Shown: in pieces, positions 1 to 9,402 of the stretch
Layout of the letters: each line of letters begins with the position of its first letter
Numbering within the stretch: position 1 is the stretch's first letter
From: Clarireedia homoeocarpa
Lineage: Eukaryota > Ascomycota > Leotiomycetes > Helotiales > Rutstroemiaceae
Assembly: GCA_001465935.1 (NCBI GenBank)
Contig: LNKV01000062.1
Location: 1 to 64,000, forward strand
Direction: 5' to 3'
DNA: 64,000 bases
The notes under the pieces: generated by a model
Database searches by the model: none
What the model was told of the DNA's origin: nothing
Seen by the model: the letters and a program-made list of their open reading frames with translations, nothing else
Program-made: the position numbers and the translations under genes

Positions 1-238
1 AGTTTTTAACCCTAAATTATCCTGCGTCACCTACAGCTGTACTAGTGTTCCGACATTGATCAATAGTCAACTCGCCAATAACTATAGAACAACAAGGAGT
101 CTCAGCTACGAGCTTCGTACACAGTGTATACGAGCCCTAGATACTGAATCGGTATAAGCAATGCTTTGTGCTGCCAGTAAAGGGCGCTGTTAGTCCTCGT
201 ACAACAGACTAACAGTTCTTCGAATCTACAACGCGATA

Positions 239-420
239 GGCTTATATTCCGGGAGAAGCGCCCCTTCTCTCCAACCCCGATCCTCTTCCTCTTCCTCGTA
301 CAATAGGCTTCCTACAATCCGGGAGAAGCGCCCCTCCTCTCCAACCCCGATCCTCTTCCTCTTCCTCGTACGATGGGCTTCCTACAATCCGGGAGAAGCG
401 CCCCTCCTCTCCAACCCTCG
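239..420. repeat. About 70-bp tandem repeat, 2.5 copies
   Basis: The unit contains the motif CCGGGAGAAGCGCCCC followed by a CT-rich run (ctcttcctcttcctcgta). Copies start near 239, 307 and 377, and a detached fourth partial copy lies near 953-995. It lies in the internal region of the LTR element. Confidence 0.7.
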
Positions 421-484
421 GCCACGAAGCTTGCACCTTACTGCTAAGACAAGACTGCTAAGATAAGCAATACGCGACGACATT

Positions 485-831
485 GCTGAACGAAGCAACA
501 TGCGACGACAGAATACGACACCTATAGGCCAGTCGCGCAAAGCTGGTATCGTACTACCCTGAGGGGCAAGCACCTCAGAGAAAACCAATACTGGAGCAGA
601 TGTCGTACTGCTGTGAGCTAGTACCTCATACAACAACTACTACGAGCTGGCACCTTACTGCTAGACAAGGCTGAACGAAGCAATATGCGACGACAGAATA
701 CGACACCTACAGGCCAGTCGCGCAAAGCTGGTATCGTACTACCCTGAGGAGCAAGCACCTCAGAGAAAACCTCTGCTGGAGCAGACGTCGTACTGCTGTG
801 AGCTGGCACCTCATACAATAACTGCAACGAG
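485..831. repeat. Tandem duplication, 185-bp period
   Basis: Sequence from 485 (gctgaacgaagcaacatgcg) recurs at 670 with few substitutions, almost all transitions, through about 646 and 831. A wider duplication also links 129-275 with 829-985 (both start gagccctaga and end in the CCGGGAGAAGCG motif). The internal region was therefore built by successive nested duplications. Confidence 0.7.
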
Positions 832-1116
832 CCCTAGACACTGAAAAGGCATCAGTGTATATCTGCGGATATATACACTTCTGCTAACAGTAAAGGGTGC
901 CGTACGAGCAATGACAATAAGACTCCGGCTCTACAAACAAACAACACGATGGGCTTATATTCCGGGAGAAGCGCCCCTCCTCTCCACCCCGACAAACGAC
1001 TACTCTAATCCTACGTCGTATAAGCTTGCACCTTACTGCTACGAGCTTGTACCTTACTGCTGGTTGGGAGGAAATTATTTGTACAACTAACTGTAGCGAA
1101 AAGTAAAAACTGCCAG

Positions 1117-1428
1117 TGTCTGGACATAACTGAACGCAGCATAGGCATAGCATGGATAATAGCCGCAATTGGCTCCGGGTCGCATATGGCTCCGGGCTCC
1201 TTTTGGCTCCGGGAAGCCAATGACTCCGGAACCCATGGCAAATGCGACATATCCAGCATAGGCATGGCTGGGCATGGCGGGATACAGCCGGCGGAACTGC
1301 CGGGGCTCCAAGCTTATATAGTTAGCAAGCAAGAGAGATTCTCTCTTCTCTCTTTGCGCAAGATAATACAATGAGTTTTTAACCCTAAATTATCCTGCGT
1401 CACCTACAGCTGTACTGGTGTTCCGACA
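1117..1428 (+). repeat. Right long terminal repeat of the element
   Basis: This 312-bp segment has TGTC/GACA ends. Its last 55 bp match window positions 1-55. It contains three GGCTCCGG-type direct repeats (about 1170-1215) and a CT-rich stretch with a TATATA box near 1315, consistent with a promoter in an LTR. The 5' boundary is inferred from the terminal motif alone, because the left copy starts outside the window. Confidence 0.5.
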
Positions 1429-1452
1429 CAAACAGTTGTATCATCTGTGCAG

Positions 1453-1887
1453 GTTCGAGCTGCTGATATATCAAGAGCCAACGTAACACAAGCCAGCAAG
1501 AAAACCTTCAAAATTCACTTCATCTCGGACGACTTTGAACCTCAAATCTATGCTGGTATGAAACTAGACATCAAAATTATGGGATTTTTACGTGCGGATG
1601 ATTCAGCAGCCCCCATCGACTTCGAGCAGGAATTAGTCGCTTCACTCAACGATATCATATATGCTCAGACTCTCCTTTCCAAGCCCTCATTTGCGTCTGA
1701 TGTTGGAGTTGAAGATCAGCCCGGGAGAGGGATATTGGAAAAAGCCGCAACGAGCTATGCGACGACGAGGTTGGCAGCACAGAGGCAGGTGGATAAGGTG
1801 CCGCTGCATTGGATGGGCTTGAGGACGGATGTTGATAGGATGAGGGATAAAGCTATTGGAGTGAATGGTTTCTATGTGAGAAGATGA
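1453..1887 (+). CDS. 3' exon or fragment of an unrecognised protein gene
   Basis: The frame is open from inside the LTR to a TGA at 1885 but has no ATG near its start. A good 3' splice site (ctgtgcag, ending at 1452) would begin an exon here. This is therefore either the last exon of a gene whose 5' part lay where the retroelement now sits, or a fragment fused to the LTR. The peptide (about 145 residues) starts VRAADISRAN and ends NGFYVRR. It has no signal peptide, membrane segment or motif I recognise. Codon use looks coding. The element ends only 24 bp upstream, so insertion into an intron or loss of upstream exons are the two simple explanations. Confidence 0.4.
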   Translation, partial: VRAADISRANVTQASKKTFKIHFISDDFEPQIYAGMKLDIKIMGFLRADDSAAPIDFEQELVASLNDIIYAQTLLSKPSFASDVGVEDQPGRGILEKAATSYATTRLAAQRQVDKVPLHWMGLRTDVDRMRDKAIGVNGFYVRR

Positions 1888-2469
1888 TATCTTGGACATG
1901 AGTGGTAAAGTCAATGGTTGTGATTGCTTGTATACTAATAGATACCTACTTAATAATGAGAGATACCCTTGGACGTGACTAAGTTCCGTCGTGTCAGCTT
2001 AAGACGCTCAATTTCGTGAATTGACTTCTTAGAACTCGATTTTGATTCCTAGTGGTACTGTGCCTTGTGATCCTGGTAGTCCTCTTTATCCCCTTTCTGC
2101 GTCATCTCACTTCTATTTTCTTGTTCTTCGCTATGTATCGCTAATTATTACGCGCTGCGACTCTGCACTGTGATATGGTGCCAGATATAGCCTATACCTC
2201 CAATCGGCAGGTTGTTTTCTCCTCCGGAGAGCGTGACTTTCTTTTGCTTTCGCTAATCGTGTGGGGGATACGCTAGGGCTATCAACATCACTGATTACAC
2301 TTATGCTATATGGGACAGCCCTAGAAGAGGATTTGCAGTTTAAGGATGCAGCAGAGACTACGAACAAAATGGCCGGGAACGTACATATGAAGAGATGGAA
2401 TACTATCAGAGATTTGTTCCGGAGTGCCAAGCTCCTTGTCAAATCGAGTAACTTTGCTGGAGCTCGCTA
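1888..2469. other. Intergenic, no gene seen
   Basis: Short overlapping frames on both strands show no family signal. The stretch serves as 3' flank of both the fragment on the left and the RBR gene on the right. Confidence 0.6.
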
Positions 2470-5057
2470 TTAAACCACAAAGTTATGGAGGTGATCGAGA
2501 CCAATGCCACCGTGCTGTTTGTTCATATGCTCATAGCAGCGGCCTGACGTCTCAAAGACTGCCATGCACACCCAGCAGATATGCACACCGCAACCTCCGC
2601 ATGTCATGTGATTGCAGCCCTCTGTCTTCTCCATCGGAGTCTTGCACTTGGGACAATCTTTGATGTTAAGTTCCCTCTTCAGCTTCTCGAGCGCTTCATA
2701 ACCACCCGATTCAATGTCCTTGTACTCTGCACATGTGTATCTGCCATGCCGCGCATGGCAGTAAGTACATATCGGCTCCAAACAATTTGGGCAGGTGTAT
2801 GCGGGCGGCTTCGCATTTGAATCTGAAGCTCGTGCGCAGCGGTAGACGTAGCCACAGTCAGGAGTTGGACAGTAATGAAGATCGTTAGGGTGACGCTGCA
2901 CGTACGTTCCAAAGGATGATTTGAGGACGCCTTCGAAAGCGGATGAAGAGAGACGCTCCTTCAGTTCGGCGAGATCGAACATGGCTGCGCAGTTGCCTTC
3001 GTCGCCTGGACACTCGATCCGAAACCCATCTTTGCTTGTTGACGCAGCGGATTGGCAGTAGTTTTCAAAGCATTCGAGGCAGTAGGTGTGCTTGCAAAGG
3101 GTTTGGACAGGTGTGTCGGGTTCATCGTCGAGGCAGATCGGGCACCTTCCTTCAGGTGTAGATGTGGTGTCTAGCGCGGGATGAATTTCCACCGCATGAA
3201 TGCCCGTTATGATTGTTGAAGTTCTTTCGTCCTGTTGCTGTGTGTCATGGTTCGAAGAGGATTCTGCTCTGAGCATTTCTGCGACTTGATGGGCAGTGTG
3301 TTGGAGCTTCTCACGAGGGCCGTAATACTGTAGCTGTCGCTTTATCTTGTCTCTTATGATAAGAATTTGGAGTTCCTTCTCGATTGATTTTAGCCTCTTG
3401 TATGTGCCTCTATTGCTGTTGAGTAACGGACTCCAAATGATATTATTCTCGGCCCTCAGGGTCATGCCGCCCAGAATCAGATCAAGTGATTTACGCGCAC
3501 TGGCTACATCTTGCGCGCTGCTGCCTTCAATCTTCAAAGTTGTGAACCGTTGCATAGCGTCTGGGTAAACATGAATTACTAGATGCCGTTCTTTCCAGCT
3601 CTTCATTGTCAGATCGACTTCGCTCTTCGTGGCAATGTAAACTGCAGTAGAAACCTTGATTTTGACTGTCTGGATTGTTGTTACGGTCAGCTTACCCTTC
3701 CCTAATATATCAAGTGGCAGGTTATTTAGTGAGCATGCCGACGTCGCATCTGCTTCATCGACAAACAAGGCTGTAGCTTTCACTCGCTTCCCGTTGTTAG
3801 TAGGTGCGAGGTAGAAGCTCTCAAGTGGTCCATGCTTTTCAAGGTGTGACCTAACTACAACGCTGACCTCTGCATCAGAAGCTGAGTAGCTAATGGGTCC
3901 CGGTTCAACGTGCCGTGGCTTGTCGTGTGTTGACTTGATGGATTCCTCGATGTCTTTGGAATTCACATCGCTAGGCACATCGCTCAAGACTATCGTCCAA
4001 GCTACAGGATTGGGACGGCCATGTCGACCACCTCGGGTTGAGCTCCGCCTCCCAACGGAGGATTTGACAGACGAGCCCATACATTTGTACTTCCCCTCAT
4101 TAAACTTCTGCGCAACTCTATTCGCTATGTCACCACTGCCGAAATTCACCCATATGCTTCGAGTGGATTTGTGCCAAGATATGTGAACCTTTCTGCAATT
4201 GGTCTGTTGAGAACTGATGGGTATTTGAACTGCACTGAGGGCTGATCTTTGGGTCTTGAGCCTAGAAATCAGCTCTCTGGCAAACAGCGGATCTTCTACT
4301 TTCACGGTGGCCTTTGGTTCCAAGGAAACCACAGACTTGGAGATGCGGACGCAGTTGGCAGTTATGTTGAAGCCTAATTCATGAAGAGTACCGATGATTG
4401 ATTCGTGAGTGGTTTCTGATGCAAAACCTGTGATACATACAAGTGAGAAGTCATTCGGGAAGGAGATTTTAAGGATGTCGCCGGCTTCGTTGAAGTAGAC
4501 TGTCGCTCCTGAAAAACTCCGAATGAAGTCGTCTTCACGCTCTTGGTCCTACCTATGATATCAGTTCTGGCCTCCAAAGATCTAGAGAAGCGACTGCTTA
4601 CCTCTTCTCCATTTGCCTCTAAATCCTGACTCCCGCGCTTCTCCGCATTTGGTTTATCTACGGCGTGGAGGTATGGGCAGGAATTATTTTGACATCCTCC
4701 AGGTCTAGGGAGAAACCTGCAAGGAACCGTTGCACGAGAGTCTGAAGGTAGGTGAGGAGAATCCACGAGTATTGGATCTGCATGGACTGGTTGCGGGGTG
4801 GCCAGAGGATGGATATACCGACACCCTTCACCTTTATTGCAGTTGCCTTGCAAGAAGAAGTGACAGTTTTGAGGTGGTTTGGCTCCCTCACTCAGATACG
4901 TCACAGCTGCGGGATTGAGTTTTGGCTTCACAGTGGTCGGCAAGGTTGGCGTAACAAGTGAAAGGTGCTGCCCTATACTTTTACCCGGTTCGTGGATAAA
5001 GTGACAAGAATCTCCATGCCTGCAAGAGCCTTGCGCAAAGAACTTGCACAGAGTCAT
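2470..5057 (-). CDS. RBR-type E3 ubiquitin ligase with N-terminal CCCH zinc fingers
   Basis: Two exons, 4602-5057 and 2470-4548, are separated by a 53-bp intron (GTAAGC...GGTAG, phase 0) and give 844 residues. Three CCCH fingers lie at C4-H22 and C65-H83 (both Cx7Cx5Cx3H) and C113-H131 (Cx8Cx4Cx3H); these usually bind RNA. RING1 begins at about residue 621 (CPICLDDEPD...CKHTYCLEC). An in-between-RING domain follows (HYCPTPDCGYVYRC...CPNCLEPICTYC), then RING2 from about 784 (CPKCKTPMEKTEGCNHMTCG). By family knowledge, RBR enzymes take ubiquitin from E2 onto a RING2 cysteine before passing it to the substrate; here the candidate is the C of NHMTC. The region between fingers and RING1 has no confident domain. 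The target is unknown. The start is the ATG placed directly before the first finger. Confidence 0.9.
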
Positions 5058-6535
5058 CTTAGTCGGTGCTTAAGTGGGTCACTGATGAGATTGAAAAATG
5101 ATGGCGCTCTAGTGACATCCACGAGAAGAGCGAGGTGGCCTTCTTTGAGGTGGGTGGGGCTCTCTGAAGCCTGAGGCCAGGAGACGCATAAGAACCAGAA
5201 GTCACACTTTTGTTTTTTTAAGAGTAGAAATAATACCTAATTATATATTCTGAAAGCTTTACAATTCTGGAACTTGGCTATGTCTGATTAGTTTGTTCTT
5301 TGATTTTACATTAATTAGTTGTTGATTTTGAGAATGCCTCGAATCGGACGGTTTTCTCTCCTGAAGTTTACCAAAACTCAAAAAGATTCTAATCAAGGGT
5401 CCAAGAGGCTAGAAACGTGGGCCTAACCGCGCACTACATAGAGGAAAACTCCTATTTTTGGCGATGTTCCGACTACACGACAACTTTTCTGTAGGGAGAA
5501 CTCCAGCAGGCCTTTCATAGGTAATCTTTTAATGATTTCACTAATGCCAGAGTCTTCGACGGTTCCATCAAAAGCCCCTACAGTTACTGGAATTATCCTG
5601 TAGATTTTCTATCAAAGGTCTTCTGCTGACCTGGCCAATATCTCACCACAACACGACCGGCAAGATCATCCATATATGTAATATTTCTGCCCGAACATAA
5701 ATTCTAATCGACCCCTATCCGCACTCGTAGAAGCTTTTATGAGCTCTATAGGAACTGGCCAGATCTATCGTCAGCCCTACAATAAAGCTCTCATCTGTTG
5801 TGTACAGTACCCAGTCTAAGCAGATTGAGAAGCAGTTCAAATACCTTGTGATCAGTGAGAAACTTTATCCTACTTGCGCCCTTAAATTCATTTTACTAGA
5901 AGATAATGTCTACTAGAAATTCTACTGCTGGTATGGGGGCACTATGGACCGGGTGAGTTACGGACTTGAGCAGTTTCTCGACGAATTTAATACTTCACAA
6001 TTGATCTATGAACACAACACCAAGTTACCCCGCAATCTCGGTACCTCTTAAATTATCTTCAACTACAACACAGAGTTACTTTCTCATCTACATTATATGT
6101 AGTACCTTCCGCAAGTGCAAATATAATATGAACACCCTCCCAACCGATCCTCCTTAAATTCAATGCAAAATATCATATGAACTCAACGCTAGCTGATATC
6201 CGTTCAAGAATCCTTCTCAACCGCGGTACGAAAGATCTCATGAATATAAATTTTGGCCCTCTTCAATGCTATACAAAAAATAACATGAACAAAACTTCGG
6301 TTGATCCTCCCTAATGTCAATACAAAAGATTATATGAACACAATTATTAAATGCTTATGTCTTGCCTCGGATACAAAAGCCAAAAATGATATGAATTCCT
6401 CCTAAATGTCTGCTCTTTTTAGTTGTGTTCATGTTGGTCGTAGCTCCAATGACGAGCTAAAATGCAAACTCCTGCTAGAGAAAAATTATATCTGTATAAG
6501 TAGTTAAATAGGAAGCGAGATCGTCATCTCCTATC
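5058..6535. other. Gene-free, partly repetitive stretch
   Basis: No supported gene. From about 5990 to 6420 there are diverged copies of a motif like CAATRCAAAARATNATATGAAC (visible near 6160, 6270, 6320 and 6380) spaced roughly 50-110 bp apart. They look like remnants of a decayed tandem repeat. Many TpA steps suggest old mutation decay. Confidence 0.4.
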
Positions 6536-6685
6536 GGCCTAATGGTCTAGTCGTATGATTGTCGCTTCGGGTGAATAGCCCTCTCGTAAGAGAACTGTGA
6601 CAGGTCCCGGGGTAAGATTAATCCGATCTGAAGTCCTACAGGATAATGTTAACAAGATTAATTAGTTCAAGTCCCGGTTAGGCCC
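6536..6685 (+). tRNA. tRNA-Pro(CGG) with anticodon intron and a second insertion in the T-arm
   Basis: Acceptor halves GGCCTAA (6536-6542) and TTAGGCC (6678-6684) pair perfectly and C6685 is the discriminator. The anticodon stem GTCGC/GTGAC (6561-6565 and 6597-6601) encloses loop TTCGGG+T, giving anticodon CGG at 6568-6570. A canonical intron of about 24 nt (6572-6595) follows position 37. T-stem CCGGG (6607-6611) should be followed directly by loop TTCAAGT (6666-6672) and stem CCCGG (6673-6677), but 54 nt (6612-6665) lie between. That insertion begins GTAAGA, ends TTAG and contains TTAAC near its 3' end. The A box (TGGTCTAGTCG) fits consensus, and the B box is nearly preserved by the last G of the insertion. 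A T6 Pol III terminator follows at 6689-6694. C replaces the usual G18 in the D-loop, so this could be a decaying copy. Confidence 0.85.
6612..6665 (+). other. GT-AG-bounded 54-nt insertion between tRNA positions 53 and 54
   Basis: Exact removal of these bases restores a perfect T-arm (CCGGG-TTCAAGT-CCCGG). The ends read GTAAGA and TTAATTAG, and a TTAAC resembling a branch site lies about 15 nt from the 3' end. The 9-mer AAGATTAAT occurs near both ends (6614-6622 and 6654-6662). Whether it is ever spliced from RNA is unknown. Confidence 0.7.
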
Positions 6686-6688
6686 GAA

Positions 6689-6694
6689 TTTTTT
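6689..6694 (+). terminator. Pol III T-run terminator of the tRNA gene
   Basis: Six T residues directly follow the tRNA 3' end (GGCCCGAATTTTTT), and a second T6 run lies about a dozen bases further on. Confidence 0.7.
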
Positions 6695-7851
6695 AGTGCT
6701 TTTTTATTACCGACTACACTTTTGTTGCCTGTTGATGCGACTCGGCCGATGAAGCCCTGTTGTACTTCTAGGGATGCGAGAATATGGACTGGCTATCCTA
6801 GTGACTTACCTTTTTTTGTACAGTTGTAAGTAGTTGCATATATTGTGTATTAAGGTTATATACAGACGATAAACTGCTTTGCTCTGCTCCGCAGGGCACA
6901 TATCAGAGTCACAATCCGCTTCGTCTGTTTACGGACTGGATTATCCATGGGGGTAGATGTCCGCTGGGTATACAGATAATCTGCTGTATTTTGGTCTATA
7001 GGTTGGGACACCACCCGTCGGGTTTTCGCCACAGCCTAAGTTCGAACAATCCGCGGATTAACAAATATCCCGCTGTATAATGACTTTGGAACAATGAATA
7101 CTTTAGAATATCTCGAATCCCGCTAGGACATACGTTTAACAATAACAACACATTATCCCTAGTATACTTATATTTCGTGCGCTGAAGAGCTTACATTTTC
7201 ACTGATGACGCAAAAGTCATCATTTTGACTTTCCCATACAATGCTATGTGGAAGGTCCTCCAGTGAGGACACTTCTGACCTTTACGGTGTCATCGCACTG
7301 ATGAGTATGGAACTTGCATCCAATCAATCGAGCTCTCTGCTTCGCATGCAGACACTGCGGAATTCTCCATCTGGCAATTTCAGATTGTGTGCACGCAGAT
7401 ATGCTTGAAGTGCTCTCTTCTACCATGACTCGTCAGTGACATGGTGGAAAACTTGCCAGTATCACTCAAGTAAAGCCCGTCACACCTAGCGCAAAATAGG
7501 AAGCTTCAAGAACATCACTCATCTCTTTCCCAAAAATGTACACCGTCGGAAATTCCCTCCCACGCGCCACGCTGGATCCTAGCCATGACTCCATAGGAAG
7601 TGAAATGATATGCTCCAAGGAGAACTAGCGGAAGGCCCAAGGGAAAGATTTGATATCTTCCGGAAGCATGGCGTTTCCGGATCTCATCGTCTACTCTGCC
7701 TCTGTTAGGTGTATTGATATCTGAGGTCCATCTAAGCACTCAAATATTCCGAATCGCAAGAGACTTAATCTGCTTACTTAATAAATTAATTACTGATATT
7801 CTCTACTCTTAATTTAACTTAAGTTTCAAATCAATTGCAATCTTCAAGTAA
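6695..7851. other. Gene-free stretch
   Basis: No frame with family signal on either strand. Base composition shifts from AT-rich (6695-7240) to balanced. Short frames at 7244-7740 have no start context, introns or domains that support them. Confidence 0.5.
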
Positions 7852-9402
7852 CTAGAACTTGGCTCTAGATTCAGAGCAATCTATTCCCTGTTGCCCATAG
7901 CAGCCTCCTGTAGTACCTTGTGTTTTGCAAGAACCTGCATATCCAAGCGAATGGGCAGATGACCATCCTGGAGCAGAAACTGTGGGCTCTCCCAAATGCT
8001 TCCCTGGAGAGCAAATCCCCGTCGTTTCTTGCCAGTCAACAGACAAGCATCCTCTCAACGTAGAACAGACCCTCATACATTCCATAAATGAAGAGGCTGG
8101 GACTGAAATTAGGACTTGCACAGCGTGGCGTTTGCAGCAGTCCATGTGGTATATCTAGCAGATGTCAGTCACCGTTCTTTCATACAGTCGATGGTCTATA
8201 CACTTACTACACCGTTTGGCGATTCCCATATCTGTCTGTCGGCCTCGGGACACTCAGTTGAATAGAGGAATGTGATGTCATCAGGCTTTTCGTAAGATGG
8301 CGGATTAATGATAACTGCCGACGCTTTTTTCTCTGCAAGGGATAGTGAGTTTGCAAATATTCATATAAAGCTAGTTATGGGAGAATAATTACTTGTGGCA
8401 TCCACAGCGAATGCTTCTACACCAGTGTCGAAGAAATTACACTGCCAGTTGCTCTCGGAAAACGTAACACTGTACTTTGGTCAAACCTCCGATTCAATCT
8501 TATTCTTACCATGTGACTCACCTCTTGCATTCCGCAAGATCCGCACAAGCAGTCATACATTCTGCAAAGTCGTCAAGTGGCCTGCTCCCCGAGAGACCTG
8601 TCGCGGCCGGATTTTCTACTCCGCACTTCACTTGGAAGTACGTTCCTTGGGGGGTCAAAAAGGTCTTTCCGTCATCTGAGACTTGTTAGAGAATACAATG
8701 GATAATATAGCAAGTGCATGCTTACTGGCTGGATATTTTCCATCAACTGTGAAGCGTGTGTTGGTAGTTTCTGAAATAGCTAGCTTGGGTGTCGGACACC
8801 TTGGTGGTGTTCGTGGCTCCGGATCAGGACGAGGCTTTCGCTCTTCCAACAGAAACCAGGTATGTGTTCCGGGCAAAGGGAACGTCTTTTTTAGTGTCAA
8901 TACAATGCAAGTGCTGCAGATTTTGGCTTTTGCTTATCTCTGGCTTACTCACTGGTATATACTGGTAAAGTTAGCGGATCAGCTTGACAGGTACACATTT
9001 AAAGATAACACGAACCTCTTGCTTCATCGCACATACGCGGGTATTAGCATTCCAATCACAAGACTGACAGTTTGGAAGCTCAGAACAGTAGTCTGCACAA
9101 GCCTTATGCGAGAGGGCGATGGTGCTATCGAGCGGTTTCGCCTTTGTTCCGTGGTCGCATTTCAACTCGAAAGTCACCCCGTTCGGAGTTGTATACTTCA
9201 CAACGTTGTCTTTGGAACACGAGTAGACGTCCTGGGCACCCGGTCGCCCTTGAGCTGGTGGCGGCTGTATTGGCGCTTGGCCAGTGCCAGCATATTGGGA
9301 ACCAGGCCGGCCTTGGGCGTGGGCTTGAGCGTGGGCAACAGGTTGATAGATAGCACCAAGAGAACACAGTATAAGGAGGGTTTTTGGAGCAAGACTCAAC
9401 AT
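7852..9402 (-). CDS. Secreted protein with three PAN/Apple-like cysteine domains
   Basis: Multi-exon gene with ATG at 9402 and a signal peptide (LLILCSLGAIYQ core, cleavage near AHA-QA), then a Pro/Gln/Gly-rich spacer. Exons supported by splice signals and frame are about 9016-9402, an exon ending at 8726 (start near 8840-8913, not resolved), 8522-8675, 8393-8469, 8208-8332 and 7852-8154. Confirmed introns are 50-60 bp. Three repeated modules share CxxxCxxLxxC...W...C spacing: ACADYCSELPNCQSCDWN, ECMTACADLAECKS and ECMRVCSTLRGCLSVDW. That is the Apple/PAN pattern found in fungal secreted and wall-associated proteins that bind carbohydrate or protein. The exact function is unknown. Secretion is inferred from the leader; no membrane anchor is visible. 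The first intron (after AMKQE) is the only unresolved join. Confidence 0.75.

Larger units (their letters stand above)
1..1428 (+). mobile_element. Non-autonomous LTR retroelement (left edge cut by window)
   Basis: Bases 1-55 and 1374-1428 are the same sequence with one mismatch (position 44 versus 1417). I read them as the 3' ends of two long terminal repeats. The right LTR is best placed at 1117-1428: it opens with TGTC and closes with GACA, the short inverted termini usual for LTRs. About 1.06 kb lies between the LTRs and shows no gag or pol reading frame, only nested tandem repeats, so the element cannot move on its own. Base 1429 onward (CAAAC) would be the target-site duplication, but the left flank is outside the window. 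Orientation is assumed, because no internal gene fixes it. The family is not recognised. Confidence 0.6.

Noticed and set aside
6572..6595. Anticodon-loop intron of tRNA-Pro as an anomaly
   Set aside because: Its position after base 37 is the normal place for a fungal tRNA intron; only the T-arm insertion is unusual.
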